A DNA stretch of 53,093 nucleotides from Gnetum montanum (taxonomy: Eukaryota > Streptophyta > Gnetopsida > Gnetales > Gnetaceae): the NCBI GenBank assembly GCA_015680685.1, contig MNCI01026399.1, positions 213,461 through 266,553 of the forward strand, given 5' to 3'. Within the stretch, counting starts at the first letter, position 1. Each line of letters starts with the position of its first letter. A program made the position numbers and the translations under genes. The notes under the pieces are model-generated. The model was not told where the DNA came from. It was given only the letters and a program-made list of their open reading frames with translations, and did no database searches. Of the stretch, positions 32,539-44,335 are shown piece after piece.

Positions 32539-32951
32539 ATGATGAGCAGTGAGTTGTCCTTATGCCCAACCATATGAATTACAAGTGTTCACATGTAATC
32601 TAATCAAATTCTATGGATGAAACTAGTTTGGCATCTAAATTATTAATTATTAATGGCAGGACACTATCTTCCCACTTATACTAGTGGTGGCTTTGTCACA
32701 TATGGTTTAGTCAAAAGTGAGGCATATGATGATTGATGTTGTTGTAGCCTTAAACTAATTTTAACAATAATATGGAAATTAATTATTTAATTTAATTAAC
32801 AATAAGAAGATAAATTCTAAACTAGCCTAAGGACGATGAGTCTCTATTCCTAGTTTGTTGTACACATCCTAAACTCACATATCCACTACTTGGATTACCA
32901 AGCATTATGCTACTATGAAAACTAAGCAATAGCATTACCAGGATTACCAAG

Positions 32952-33895
32952 TGATGAGCGTCAAAGTGTCACAGTGATGGGCTCCTATTGACGTGGCCTT
33001 GTTGATGGGTCCCATTTATGTAGTGTTGCCCCGTCGATGGGGCCACATCGATGTAGCATTTGCTACATCTACCGGGGCCTATCAATACAGTATTGTAGCA
33101 AAAACTATAAATACAAGTTCCCAACCATGTTTATGATATTAGAAGTCATAGTAGTAGAATAGCTCTTATAGTTTGTTTATTTGAAAGTTAGATATTTTTG
33201 TGAGTGCTTACAATAAGAGTCATTGACTATACAGATCTTTATTTGAGTAATGTTGTACCTAAACCACACTAGTGTGTATGAAAATAAAGACAAGCTTCTT
33301 GATAAACCTTGTAGCATTCTAGATAGTTTAAATTTTTTATACATGCATTTATTATTTTCATTAAATATGTAATTAATTAAGCTAAATTAGGCTTTAAGTA
33401 ATTAGTTAATTAATGAAGCTAAATAGATTAAGTACATAAGTATGACTACTTCAAGCGTAAACACATATTCACTTGGTAATCCCAGTAGCGTTATTGCTTG
33501 GTGCACCCAGTAGCATAGTGCTTAGTAACCTAGCAGTGGATATGTGGGTTCAAGACGTGTACAGAAAGTGGGACCTGATGCTTATGTTAGGACTAGTTAT
33601 AGAATAGTTACTTAGTTAAACTAAATTAGTTGTTAAATTATTTTATCTCTCTACTGTAAGCACCAAAGAACATAAAACACAAAACAATAAAAATCATATG
33701 CCTCGATTACACTTAACCATACCATGTGCATCACAAGTGTAATTAGCAAGACCATGAATGACCTTTAGGAAATGGTTCACTTTTTAGAAGAAAAGTGTAA
33801 TGGAAACTCTAAGAGTGAACAGAATTCAACTAGATCACTCGTGAACGCTTTGTTATTCATATGGTTGGACGTAGGGGTACCTTGACTACCCATCA
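32952..33895 (+). repeat. Solo LTR N (Athila-like, third U3 type)
   Basis: 944 bp, TGATGAGCGT to TACCCATCA, flanked by a perfect 5-bp duplication CCAAG (32947-32951 and 33896-33900). No primer-binding site or polypurine tract adjoins it. Its U3 has neither GATATC nor GATGCATC in quantity but GTCGATGGGG/CATCGATGTAG-type repeats (32990-33090), then CTATAAATAC (33106). Inserted in the R/U5 part of the 5' LTR of G, at a TTACCAAG site that is itself part of the repeated R/U5 motif. Confidence 0.9.
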
Positions 33896-34151
33896 CCAAG
33901 CAAATATGTGTTTATGTTTGAAACTAGTCATGCTCATTCCTCCAATTGATTAACGTGCATGGAAATGTAAATATTAACTAAGTACATGAATTTAAAGTTC
34001 ATGAATAGTAAAGTGCATAAAAGTAAACATTAAGCTATTCCAAGTGCTACAAGGTATTTCAAGAATCTCATCTTTATTGCCATCACATCAATGTGTCTAG
34101 GTAGATTGGTGCTTGAATAAAGATCCATACAATTCTAACTTCTATTGTGGG

Positions 34152-34286
34152 TACCCACAACATTTATGACATAGTAAGTCAATAGAGTATGACATAGTTA
34201 AGTCAATAGAGTATGTAGGTTATGGAAACAAATTGCAAGAACCTACATACACTATTGACTTAACTATGTCATAAATGTTGTAGGTA
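34152..34286. repeat. Long inverted repeat (hairpin) in the 5' LTR of G
   Basis: Arm 34191-34221 pairs with 34240-34270 at 30 of 31 positions, around an 18-base loop (34222-34239). An outer arm, 34152-34174, pairs with 34264-34286 at 22 of 23. The left arm includes a tandem duplication (GACATAGT[T]AAGTCAATAGAGTAT at 34168-34190 and 34191-34214). Only the right arm has a counterpart in the 3' LTR (25728-25775). Confidence 0.9.
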
Positions 34287-34397
34287 CATGCATTTATATA
34301 AGTAGACTCAAATTCCACGTCGATGCATCAAAACGTGCATTGATGGAAATGCATCAATGCATGCCCATCGACATAGCCCAATGAAGATGATTTATCA

Positions 34398-34546
34398 ATG
34401 ATCAAAGAAGAAGGTGAACTTAAGAAATGAGAAGGTGCAAAAGAGTATAACAAGGATTCTTCTATTTGCAGAAGGGAGGTGTGTTTCTGTGACAATGAAG
34501 AGGAAGCACTGCTTAATGACGTGGTGTAGAAAAAAACCTTTCTAAT
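34398..34546 (+). pseudogene. Athila-like gag of element H, segment 3
   Basis: A short piece between G and B: the KEEGELKK...EEYNKDSS.C type reading matches B 37035-37165 (GATCAAGTGACAAAAGAAGAAGG block). It joins 25045 on the left and 52268 on the right once G and B are removed. Confidence 0.75.
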
Positions 34547-35429
34547 TGATAAATCCAAAAATTTAAAGGCCATAATATCATAGTTATGATATCGTATCCA
34601 TGATGTCGTAGATACGTTATCATATCTCAGCATACATTATTGTATAAACAATATCATGGGGTGTGTGCCAGCCTATATAAGCAGCACTTAGGCACATGGA
34701 TCCATAGTAGATTTGATAACCTAGTAATAAAACTCTTTCAATTTGTTTTCTTGAATTCAATACTTAGTAGTGTGTGCCTGCAGTGTGATGTTTTGTAATT
34801 GAATGGAATATTTATTTGAGTGTGATGTACTTGGACACACTGCATGATTGGCAATAAAGATCGAGATTACTCTACATCATTGCAACAACACTCAGTTTTA
34901 TTTCTTTTTTCAATTAGTTTACTATTTACTATTTTCATAGTTAATGTTTATGATTACTTACAATTTACTTTTAATGTCATTAAGGAGAATAAGTACGATT
35001 TATCTCAAGAACGTAAGTGTAACTACTTGTTAACCTAGTAGTACTATCACTTAGTACACTCAGTAGTATGGTACTTGGTAATCCCAGTAGTAGTTGCACG
35101 AAGTCCAAGGTGTGACCAAAAGATCAAGACTAGCTACTCATTACATAGGCTAGTTTAGATTATTTTTACTATCACTTATATTTAGAAACCTTTACTTTCA
35201 CTTCATGTTTACTAGGAGCTTAATGGCCAATTCAACATCAATATCATATACCTCACCATGAGTTAAATCATATGCATTGATTTTACTAACTCATGTGGGA
35301 AGACAATGATTGAAAACTCTAATCAATTACTAGTATAATCACATTACCTTATCTATGGAGTTTGATTGGGATTGTGCATGAACACTCATATCTCGTATCA
35401 TTGGGTGTTGTATACTCCACCACTCATCA
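34547..35429 (+). repeat. 5' LTR of element B
   Basis: 883 bp, TGATAAATCC to CACTCATCA. U3 (34570-34660) has decayed GATATC repeats (ATGATATCGTA; ATGATGTCGTA; GTTATCATAT), then CCTATATAAGC (34672-34682). A polyadenylation signal lies at 34854-34859 (GGCAATAAAG). The R/U5 TTGGTAATCC/TAACCTAGTAG repeats are at 35028-35090. Confidence 0.88.
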
Positions 35430-35430
35430 T

Positions 35431-35448
35431 TGGTGTGGTTGCCGAGGA
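35431..35448 (+). other. Primer-binding site of element B
   Basis: TGGTGTGGTTGCCGAGGA, 14 of 18 matches to the tRNA-Asp complement, one base after the LTR. Confidence 0.75.
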
Positions 35449-35567
35449 TAAGTTAATGTTATACTAAGTAATTAATTTTTCAAAGTTCATTGTATCAAAA
35501 CCTAACTTTGATCTTCACAACCTTAATATAAGGCACACTTAATGCAAACCATAAAAAAACCAATAAC

Positions 35568-37965
35568 ATGACTTCACATAATGATCAACTATCACCTGCC
35601 AAGGAAACAAGAAGGAGTAGTGACAGAATTGCTAATGAAGAAGACTAGGAAATGCTAATGTAGACATGTATTACTTATGCTCACACTAATTTGTACCATC
35701 TAGACTTTACCTTCATATTCCAACAAGACAAAAAAATGAGGTGGAGAGACATGCAAGGCAACATAGTCCTACCTCCCAAATGTACATCACTAAACATGCT
35801 ACAAAGTACTCTAAGGGGAACACACTTGGACTAGATTCAAGAAGGGTATCATGTGACTTAACACATGACTAGATCCTATGAACCTACAAGGGGACAAATG
35901 AAGAGAGATGCTACTATGGAGGTCAAACATGTTCATACCAAAGGGAAGAAAGCCAACACATCTATTGTGATAGAAGAGCTTAATGCTAATTAGTTCATTT
36001 TAGAACAACTCCACTAGAACCATGAGGAGCCATCAAATTCACCTATCATTAGACTAGAGGAATCTATCAAAGCCCAACTTTACTCTACTTTGGTAGAAAC
36101 ACACAAGGAGGAGGCTAGTAACTCAAGATACAAGCAAGACTCTAGGCCAAGGAATCCTACTAAGTCTCATAAGGAAACTCATAAGGGTCATGAAGGGAGA
36201 ACTAGCCAACACTGTTCTCCTTCTACCTCCTCTACTTCATCACGATCATCAGAGGACCACGATAGGAGATAACACAAGTACCAAGACTTTAATAGGGAAA
36301 AGAGAAGAGCTCATGTTCATCATGATTGATATTCAAGGTATTCTAATTCAAAAGATGAGAAGTATGAAAGAAAAAGGTACAGAGATAGAAGAAAGGATTA
36401 AGAGAGGCATAAACATAGAAGGGATCACCGCTACCACAAAGCCTATGAACCTGATCATGATGACAAACCCCTTATGACAACCCAAAGCATGATCAACATT
36501 TAGGAAGTGGCCTACATATCGACCAAGCACATGAGAGATAATTGAATCAAGGGGCTAGATATCAATAATATGCCCTGATTTGAAGGAGTTTACAATGTTT
36601 ATCCTCAACATCACCTTCAAGAATTCCATGATGCCTATGCCCTTCAAAACATAGAGAGTGATTGGAAAAAATTGAAACTATTTCCTAGAACACTTGTGAA
36701 GAAAGAAGAAAGCTAGTACACTAAAACCTGAATCCATTAGATGCTAGAGTACCATGCTTGAAATTTTTAATGATAATTATAAGACATATTCATGAGTGTA
36801 AACCTAAGAAAGCAAATCTAGAACTGGAAATAATGGATTCATGAGACCCTTGATGTAGTAATGGATAGATATTATTAACTATTGCACATATGTTGAGGCC
36901 ATGGATTTTCATTAAAGGAACAGCTAAGGCACATCATAGATGGGCTAAAAAGAAAAATAAGAGAAACCCTTAGGGTTTATGCCCAAGGGAGACTATTAGA
37001 ATTAACTATCCATTAGACTTAAAGACTCATTGATCAAGTGACAAAAGAAGAAGGAGAACTTAAAAAAAGGGAATTAATTGAAGAATACAATAAGGATCCA
37101 TCAATTCGGAAAAGAGATGCATGGGTGTGTGATACCTAAGAGGAAGAAGCCTTGGATCAAGTCATCAAGAAAGAGATGCTACCAATTTAGAAATCTATTG
37201 CCAATGTAGCAGCATAGGTAGCAAAAATGTGGGATTTGGTAGATGGACAATGTACAACAACACTAAAGATTATGGAGGAGAAAGCAGAATAGGCACTTAA
37301 CAAAGGTAGAGACAAAAAGAAGAAAGAATTTGGATAAAAGGGAAAGTTTCTTCAGTAGTTGGGTACTTAGACACCAACTCCACAAATGATGAAGGTTGCA
37401 TCATGTGCCAGTATGAACATCATAAGGAATGTTGTCCATTCATGGTACATTTGCAAGAAACTATGGAATACACATTTAACCCATGATTTTTCCAAAAGCA
37501 AATGCCCAAACGGTCACCTTATCCTCAAGGTAACTACAGACAATAATCGCAACCAATGTACTATCCTAGTGGAGCCTTGTTGCAACTGTAGAAAAACAAT
37601 CATTAGTAGTAGCAGTAGCCACAATCATGGGCCATGCCACTGCTACATTAACAGTATCCATATCAATAAACTGATCCTTATGGATACTATGTCTAGCATC
37701 CAATCTCACTAGTTAATGCCACTATTCAAAATCCATAATATTACCTAGCAAAATACTACTGATTGACACCACCAAGGACTAATCCAAACTTGCATATGCA
37801 CCAACAAGCAGCTGATCTTTCAAATCCCAACCTAAATCCCTTACCATCAATGTCATCACCCATAATGTAGGGTGAACTATCACCACAGCTACAGTATAAG
37901 AAGGCTACAAGGGTAGTAAATGTACAAATAGAAGATCTCACTAGCAATGCTAAGGGCTAAATAAA
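35568..37965 (+). pseudogene. Athila-like gag of element B
   Basis: ATG 35568 (MTSHNDQLSPAKETRRS). N-terminal region LDFTFIFQQ and RDMQGNIVLPP (35700-35780). Then a basic/serine tract (36090-36272; HEGRTSQHCSPSTSSTSSRS) and an Arg/Asp/His tract (KRYRDRR, HKHRRDHRYHKAYEPDHDD; 36370-36465). The core follows: QHHLQEFHDAYALQNIESDW (36611-36670), then LRHIIDGLKRKIRETLRVYA near 36925-36980. A Gln/Pro/Tyr-rich part comes last (about 37480-37960). Stops are frequent. No zinc knuckle was found. This is the longest gag copy here and serves as the reference for the split gag of H. Confidence 0.75.
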
Positions 37966-38161
37966 AAAACAACCTTTTTTTAGGATGAGTCCAGAAAAAT
38001 TTGGTAAAATAGGAGCTTCATCAAGACCATCTTCTTGTAAAATAGATCTTCTCACTCTTAACAAGATTTTATCATCATCAAGCCCAAAAATACAAATTTT
38101 CATGCTCACTGTAGTTGTTATCGATTGGATTAAGGCAGGGCCACTCTTGCATAAGTGAATT

Positions 38162-38600
38162 GACCCAAGAGTTCCTTTTATTTATGTACGGGTAGCTAGG
38201 AATCTACCTTGTAAAGCTCTATTAGACTCAGGTTTTAGAGTTAATTTAATCTCCTATGACACATGTCAAACATGAAACCTACCACCATTTAAGAAATGCA
38301 ACATCAGGTTGGAGCTTGTAGATCAATCTATTACCATCCCTTTGGGATAGATTGATGATGTAGTGACCACTATCAATGGGTGGTCCTACCTAGCAAACTT
38401 TTTGGTGATTGATGTGAAGGATATTGATAAGGAATGTCCAATCATCATGGGGAGGGCATGGCTTAGCACCATTGATGCTAAGCTAAACATGAGAGATTTA
38501 TCCATGGAGATCTCAAAAGAGGACAAACATGGAGCCATCCATACACAAAGAATTTCATGCATAACTGCTAAGAGAGAAGGATGCAACAATGGATAGAATA
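38162..38600 (+). pseudogene. Retropepsin-like protease of element B
   Basis: Reads DPRVPFIYVRVARNLPCKAL then LDSGFRVNLIS, with catalytic D-S-G at 38225-38233. The open stretch 38363-38596 (TTINGWSYLANFLVIDV, IDKECPIIMGRAWLSTID) matches the second half of an RVP-type protease. IIMGRAWL is the usual 'ILGRPFL' motif. Stops at about 38156 and 38270 and one frameshift break it. In C and G the equivalent region lacks this domain. Downstream, instead of reverse transcriptase, there are only about 400 further bases of coding character. Confidence 0.8.
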
Positions 38601-39001
38601 TTAAAAAAAAACTAACCTAGACACCATACTAGTCCATAGTAATAATGAAATACAAACATGTGTAGAAAGAAGAGCAAAAGCCACAAAACCAAAAGACACC
38701 CTATGACCACTAACTGAGAACCTTCATTTGTCAAACATATGCATGGATACACATGAACCACTTACTAATTTCTATTTGAAGAAAATGACTCCAAATAAGG
38801 ACTTGAAAATAAAAATATTAACTCATAAACACATACCAATGGAAAAGAAAAACAAGAACTTAGAGTATCAAAAATCAACTACCATCAAGATCACATGGGA
38901 TAATTATAACAAAGTTAAAATCCTAAAGATGGTAAGAGAACCACCCAAATTGTATGATCCAAGAGATTTGGGGAGCATTTTCTAAACACTTTTCCAAGAG
39001 T
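38601..39001 (+). pseudogene. C-terminal tail of the gag-protease ORF of B
   Basis: Open stretch 38728-38985, ending IKITWDNYNKVKILKMVREP and PKLYDPRDLGSIF. No known domain. It is in the place where reverse transcriptase would begin, but no RT motif is present. It is followed at once by the PPT-like TTAGTCATGGGGAGATG (39002-39018). Confidence 0.45.
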
Positions 39002-39018
39002 TTAGTCATGGGGAGATG
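39002..39018 (+). other. PPT-like motif at the end of the gag-protease region of B
   Basis: TTAGTCATGGGGAGATG, the first of three such motifs in B (also 40761-40778 and the true polypurine tract 51411-51424). Confidence 0.45.
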
Positions 39019-40509
39019 CCCTATCATGACTTGGGAATTAATAAGTGCTTTTTCACATCCTTTTACATTTTTCTCATTCTTTTACACTTTCTCATTTCTT
39101 CAATCTTTCACATTTTAAAAATATTTTTCAATTCTTTAACATTTTTCATTCTTTATAATTTTTAATAATTTTTACCATATTTCCCATTTCTTTTATACTT
39201 TGTTTCAAATCCTTTGTAAATAATTTTTGATCATTAATAAAACACATTTAAATAAAGGCAAGATGTAGCCCAGTAAGGTAAAAATTTCTCTATGTTATCA
39301 AGCCATAAAAGATTGATTATTTGCACAATGAGCCCACATCATCCATCCATACATTCAATTAATAAGAGGTTCTTACCATGGACATAATGATATTCTTTCC
39401 ATCATCAAATTGAGAATAAACTTATGATCATTATGCCTAGATAGAAAAGTGAAGAACCAAGGGGAAATGAAAAGGGTGTGACATCAAGGGAACTTATGGA
39501 TTCTTTTTGGATTATTATTGTAAGTTCTATCGTGTTACTAAGCTTGTATTATATCCTTGTTGATCTAATAAAAAATGGGAGGAAGAGTAAAATAAGTGCT
39601 ACCTTAAAAAGGATTGAAACAAATAACAAGTAAAAAGCACAAAATAAGTTTTTATGGGTTTCATTGGAAAGACATGTTACCCATGCTTGAAGGTAGGTGA
39701 CTTCTGAAATATTTCAAAATAAAATAAAGTGTTGTGAATAAAAATCCTCTCTTGGACAATATGCCAAGTGACAATTCTCCCTATAACATTGATAGTCTTA
39801 CAATTGTAATTCCAAGAGATGAAACAATGTAATGTCATTAGAATGTGGTTTGGACTTGGTTTGAATCTTGGACACAAAGGCTAATGATTACTTTAGCCAC
39901 TAATAAAACATAAGAATTCATTATGCTTATGGTAAGAAATCTCACATCCCGATTTCTACAATCCCTTCTCAAACCATTTCATCTCATTGTTTGAATAATC
40001 ATACCTTATGATTTTGTGTAACATAGAGTTATTTTTCAAATTTGGTGGTACTAATATGTGTGTTTTACTAAACATGTATGCATTACATTCAACTCCTTAA
40101 GTGCCTAAGGACACTTCTAAGCATGGTTATACAAAGGCATTAAGGGTTGGAGCCTACTTTGGGGAGGACCCACTTGTATAACTGTTGTATCGTATATCTA
40201 CCAAGCGATTGCACATCATCTTGAGCCTTTCAATTCCAATAAATAATAATAAACACTTCCCATATCATTCACACTATTTTTTCTAATAACACAACAATTT
40301 TTTCTTTCTCATCTATTCCATCAATACCTCGTGTACCCATAGCCCAAGATTCCTTAATCATAGACTTTCAATGCTTATTTTTCATAACTAAAGTATCCTA
40401 TCCATATCAAGGCCCTTTCAACATGATGCATATCTTCCAACTATCCTATGGAACTTAATTTTTTCTGAGAAAACCATTCAGAAATTTTGATTTTTCTATG
40501 ATGACATCA

Positions 40510-40592
40510 TATCTGCAATATCGTAGGCACCTCTAATATCACATCTACAATGTTGCATTTACAATATCACACCCATAAAAACTATATATAGA
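40510..40592 (+). promoter_or_regulatory. Internal promoter-like module of B
   Basis: Decayed palindromes AATATC at 40517-40522, 40535-40540 and 40563-40568, with TATCTGCAATATCGTAGG-type contexts, then CTATATATAG at 40582-40591. Same order and distance to the env-like ATG (about 500 bases) as in A. Confidence 0.55.
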
Positions 40593-40760
40593 ACAGGGAG
40601 TTAGAAAAGATTTTTCATTTCTGAATTTCATAAGGCAATTGTTATCAATTTTTCTTTGTAGATAAGATCTTTGACACTCCAACTTCTAACACCCATAACT
40701 TTCTCATTATTGCCCCAATTTCTGTAATTTTAGAATCTATGTGATCCTAGAGTGATCACC

Positions 40761-40778
40761 TTAGTCGTGGAGGGATGC
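40761..40778 (+). other. PPT-like motif after the internal module of B
   Basis: TTAGTCGTGGAGGGATGC; equivalent to 1523-1542 in A. Confidence 0.5.
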
Positions 40779-41088
40779 TAGTAAGAAAAATTTGAGTTAA
40801 TTTTTTCAAATTGCTAACAACCAAAAGATATTATAGGTGTAAATATAAGGAAATATATTAAGAATTTTTAAAGTAAATCACTCATGTTAAGGCCAAAATA
40901 ACTTTAAGAAGACTTCTAATTGACCATAACACTTATTTAAAGTACTAATGGAGTTGTTATTGAAAAATTTTATAACTCTACAATCATAATGAACTAAGAA
41001 CTTGATATAACTATGGGTTTGAGTAAGGTATCAAATTGTTGCTCATTTATGAGAATATTATAGTAATTCAAAATACTTGATTGATTGT

Positions 41089-43259
41089 AGATGGCCCCAA
41101 AAAAAGGAGCACAAGGAGAACTTCCATAACCAATAAGTAAAAGACCATTGGGTCGTGGAAGAGGACAAGCAAGCAAGCAAAATATGCAAATAGAACAAGA
41201 AGAGTAGGAAGCACAATCCTTTAACATTCATCAACAAACTCCTACCATAGAGCAATTTGGTTAAGAAGAAGTAGATGTTCCACTAGTGCTTTTCCAAGGA
41301 CAACAAATTACACTGTCACTTGAATGCCTTCAAGCAATTTAGGATAAATCCATCATATCAAAAGTCATTTTGGAACTCAACTTTGATCCATTCTTGGAAT
41401 TTTCTTCAAAATCTATTAAGGCCCAATTTTAGTCATCTCCTTTGTAACCTACTCTAACAAATAATGGAGAATAGTATCTAGGAGAAACATTCTAGTTTTG
41501 GAAAAATTAAGAAGTTGCTACTATAGTCAAAATTGAAGGAATCTTGGTATCTTACTTGGTTAAGGCAATCATAGAAGTATTGAATGTGCCTAATCAAGGA
41601 GAAAAGGTGGTATAGATATCAACAAGATTTGATATAGATTCTAGGAAGTTACAGTTACAGTGGATGTATGACAAGGAAGATAAAGAATACAGTGAATTAG
41701 CTACAAAAGAAAAGGTCTATTTCAAAATTAACACTTATCACCTATTTCCTACCAAGAGATTAAATCGAATTTCCACATATGTGGCCAGAGGGATTACAAT
41801 ATTAATGGTAAAATTCAATGTAAACATTGCTCACCTCTACTTCATAGAAATCAAAAGGCGGTTTGAGGAGAAGAAGGTAGGGAAGTTAACACTTTCACTC
41901 CTTACCTTATTCAGAAGTTATGTAAACAAGTTAGAATCCTAGGGTATACAAACGATGCATTAAGGAAGGCATAGAATGCTTCCTATGTTAAAATGGTTAA
42001 GCTAGTGCCTCCCAAAAATGACCAATTAGAAGAACCACTAGGCACTAAGGAGACTACCCAATCCACAAGATAATAGTAGCATCAACCACAAGTTCCACCA
42101 TCACCACCACAAGAGTATAGATCTTCAATGAGTCATCTGCAACACATTATAGAAACTATTAGTTGGGGAAGTAGAGAAGAGGCCAGTTTATTCAAAGTTA
42201 TTGATGATGTGGTCAAATCAACCATTTCAACCAATCTTGTTAATGGTTAAATATCATTACAGTCAGGAGGAGAGGCCTAGTGGTCACAAAAAATTTCTAG
42301 GAACATTGCATAATTCCAAGTGATGCTTGAATCTGGAGAAGGAGCCATAGTTGTGGTCATGTAACACTACGATGCAATGGGAGCTACAAAAATGATCACA
42401 GATCACATCAAAGAATCGTTTTATATACCAATTGTGCCACCAACTAATATTTCTGGAACCAAAGATGCTTAAATGCTAGCTAATGCCTCTATGACTCCTG
42501 TAGAAAATTAAGATGTATTAGATAGACTATTGTAGGTATGAAAAGTTATGAAAAATCACTTTCATATTCCTAGTAATGTCACTGCAACATAGTCTGAATT
42601 AATTTCCACCAAAGGAAATTTAATCATGGCCAAAACTAGGGTAGAGCATACTAAGAATGAGCTTTGTCAATTATAAGAAGATCTTGTAGCCCTAAGAGTA
42701 GAAAGAAGAGATCTAACTCAATTCAAGCACCAGATTAGATAGCATCATTCAGAAGTGAGTAGATCAATTTCCTCCTTAAGAATGATAAATACATAATAGA
42801 TGAGAAAAAAGGTAGTATGGAAAGCTTCAGTAGGCGAAGCCTAATCATATGCCCATGCCAAGGCACTTACTGCCTTATAGGAAGAAAAAAAATGACTTGC
42901 TACATATAGCATGAAGTTGATCACAATAGAAAAGTAGAAAAACACTATAGAAGAAAGTATCCATCAATTGAGAGAGCAACTGATGAGAATAAATGAAGAT
43001 ATGAGTTACCTTACGAGAGAAAATAGAATCCTCTCTATGAAAGAGGTATGCACCATTATATAAAAATTAGCTATCGAAATCAGCATGTGAGAAAATGAGC
43101 CTAAGAAATATGAAAGGCTCAAAGAACAGTTCCAAGACCAAGTGAGCATGTACAAGTAGATAAATAAAAAAAAATTAGATGGAAAATGCCAAAAATAGTT
43201 CTATTGTAGCATAAAATCTTGATTGACAACCCATCTTGGATAGCATGGCCCAAACCTAT
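41089..43259 (+). pseudogene. Env-like ORF of B, part 1 (before insertion C)
   Basis: ATG 41089, MAPKKGAQGELP. N-terminal domain as in A: ILELNFDPFLEFSSKSIKAQ near 41370-41430. The open stretch 41664-41942 has VYFKINTYHLFPTKRLNRIS, then LYFIEIKRRFEEKKVGKLTL. The coiled-coil half follows from about 42380 with stops in every few dozen codons. It is cut at 43259 by the LTR of C, with the CCTAT duplication; the C-terminal part continues at 50692. Confidence 0.75.
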
Positions 43260-44142
43260 TAATGAGTGGCGAGGTACTCCTATGTCCAACCATATGAATC
43301 ACAAGCGTTCGCACATGATTCAATCGAATTCCATGGATGGAACTAGTTGTGCATCTAAATTGTTATGCTTTGATCATAGTTCACTATCTTCCCACTTGGA
43401 CTAGTGGTAGCTTTATCATGTATGATTTAGTCCAAAGTGAGGCATACGATGATGTTTTCTAACCCTATGTTGCTCCTAATGATGATAAAGAGATTAATTA
43501 ATTAAGCTAATGAACAATGGAAAATAAGATCTAAACTAGCCTATGTGTGATGAGTATCCATCCTCAATCATCTGCACACACCTTGGACTTCATATAACTA
43601 CTACTAGGATTACCAAGCATACATCACTGGGCTTGCTAAATAATACATTGCTAGGTTACCAAGTAATTACACTTAACCATTCATGATTAAGTCGTACTCA
43701 TTCCACTTAATAACAAGAATAGTAAATAACAATAAATGGAAACATTAACTAAAGAAAATATGAAATAATTAAACAATTAAATCAATAATAAATCTAAGTG
43801 TATGTTGTAATAATGAAGGTAATCTTGATCTTTATTTCCAGTCATGTAACGTGTCCAAGTATGTCACACTTGAATAAGGATGTCGTACAATCAAAAACAT
43901 CACACTGTGGTCATGCATTGGGAATAACAGAACTTGAAATCAGAAATCTAAGAAAACCCATAAAATACTAATAACAAAACTATCTCCCAACCGTGCATCC
44001 AAGTGTTGTATTTATAGGCTGACCTAAAGTAGATGATATCGGATATCCAACATTGCATCTTGGGACATGATATTACATATCCAATATTGGGGCCTTAATA
44101 TCAGGTATTCAATATCGAGGTTGACACAATCATGACTTATCA
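43260..44142 (-). repeat. 3' LTR of element C
   Basis: 883 bp, + strand ends TAATGAGTGG and GACTTATCA. U3 has GATATCGGATATC-type repeats (44036-44125). TATA is TATAAATAC on the minus strand near 44010-44018. Confidence 0.9.
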
Positions 44143-44156
44143 TACCCCCACAACTG
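44143..44156 (-). other. Polypurine tract of element C
   Basis: Minus strand CAGTTGTGGGGGTA, directly against the LTR. Confidence 0.75.
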
Positions 44157-44335
44157 AATGAAAACTTGTCCTCGAGTTAAACAAACTGAAGAACAATTTC
44201 TTTACAAAAAAATGATGAAAAGGTATGGAATTATTGACTAACTCAAATAAACAAACAAATGGACTCTTACATGTAGTAGTGATGTCTTAAAAAAATTTAG
44301 ACACACAATATTACAAGACACAAAATCAAGGAAGC

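Larger units (their letters stand above)
25046..34397 (-). mobile_element. Element G: Athila-like, complete, minus strand
   Basis: Both LTRs are present (25046-25876 and 32540-34397, the latter holding solo LTR N), with a primer-binding site inside the right LTR and a polypurine tract inside the left. Flanking 5-mers ATGAA (25041-25045) and ATGAT (34398-34402) are a one-mismatch target-site duplication. Removing G joins the H gag smoothly. Order on the minus strand: LTR, gag, spacer with internal module, env-like ORF, LTR. No protease, reverse transcriptase or integrase is recognisable. Confidence 0.85.
32540..34397 (-). repeat. 5' LTR of element G, interrupted by solo LTR N
   Basis: + strand ends TGATGAGCAG and GATTTATCA. 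After removing N and one target copy (949 bp) its length is 909 bp, against 831 bp for the 3' LTR. The excess is mostly the left arm of the inverted repeat at 34152-34286. U3 carries GATGCATC (34322-34329) and related ATGCATCAATGCAT sequence. TATA is at 34292-34301 on the minus strand. Confidence 0.85.
39019..41088 (+). other. Spacer of element B
   Basis: Begins with a T-rich tract with repeated TTTTACATTTTT/TTCATTC runs (39060-39200), then a conserved AATAAA (39236-39241), then blocks shared with the spacer of A in the same order (for example AATGATATTCTT near 39386, GGTGTGACATCAAGG near 39475, TGCCAAGTGA near 39762, TTTGGGGAGGACCCACTTGT near 40158). No coding sequence seen. Confidence 0.7.

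Noticed and set aside
36190-36530. Alternative frames in gag of B on both strands
   Set aside because: Shadows of the Arg/Ser-rich gag tract; only the frame that matches G and H was kept.
41058-41255. Minus-strand open frames over the env-like start of B
   Set aside because: Antisense to the conserved env-like N-terminus; not conserved in A or G.
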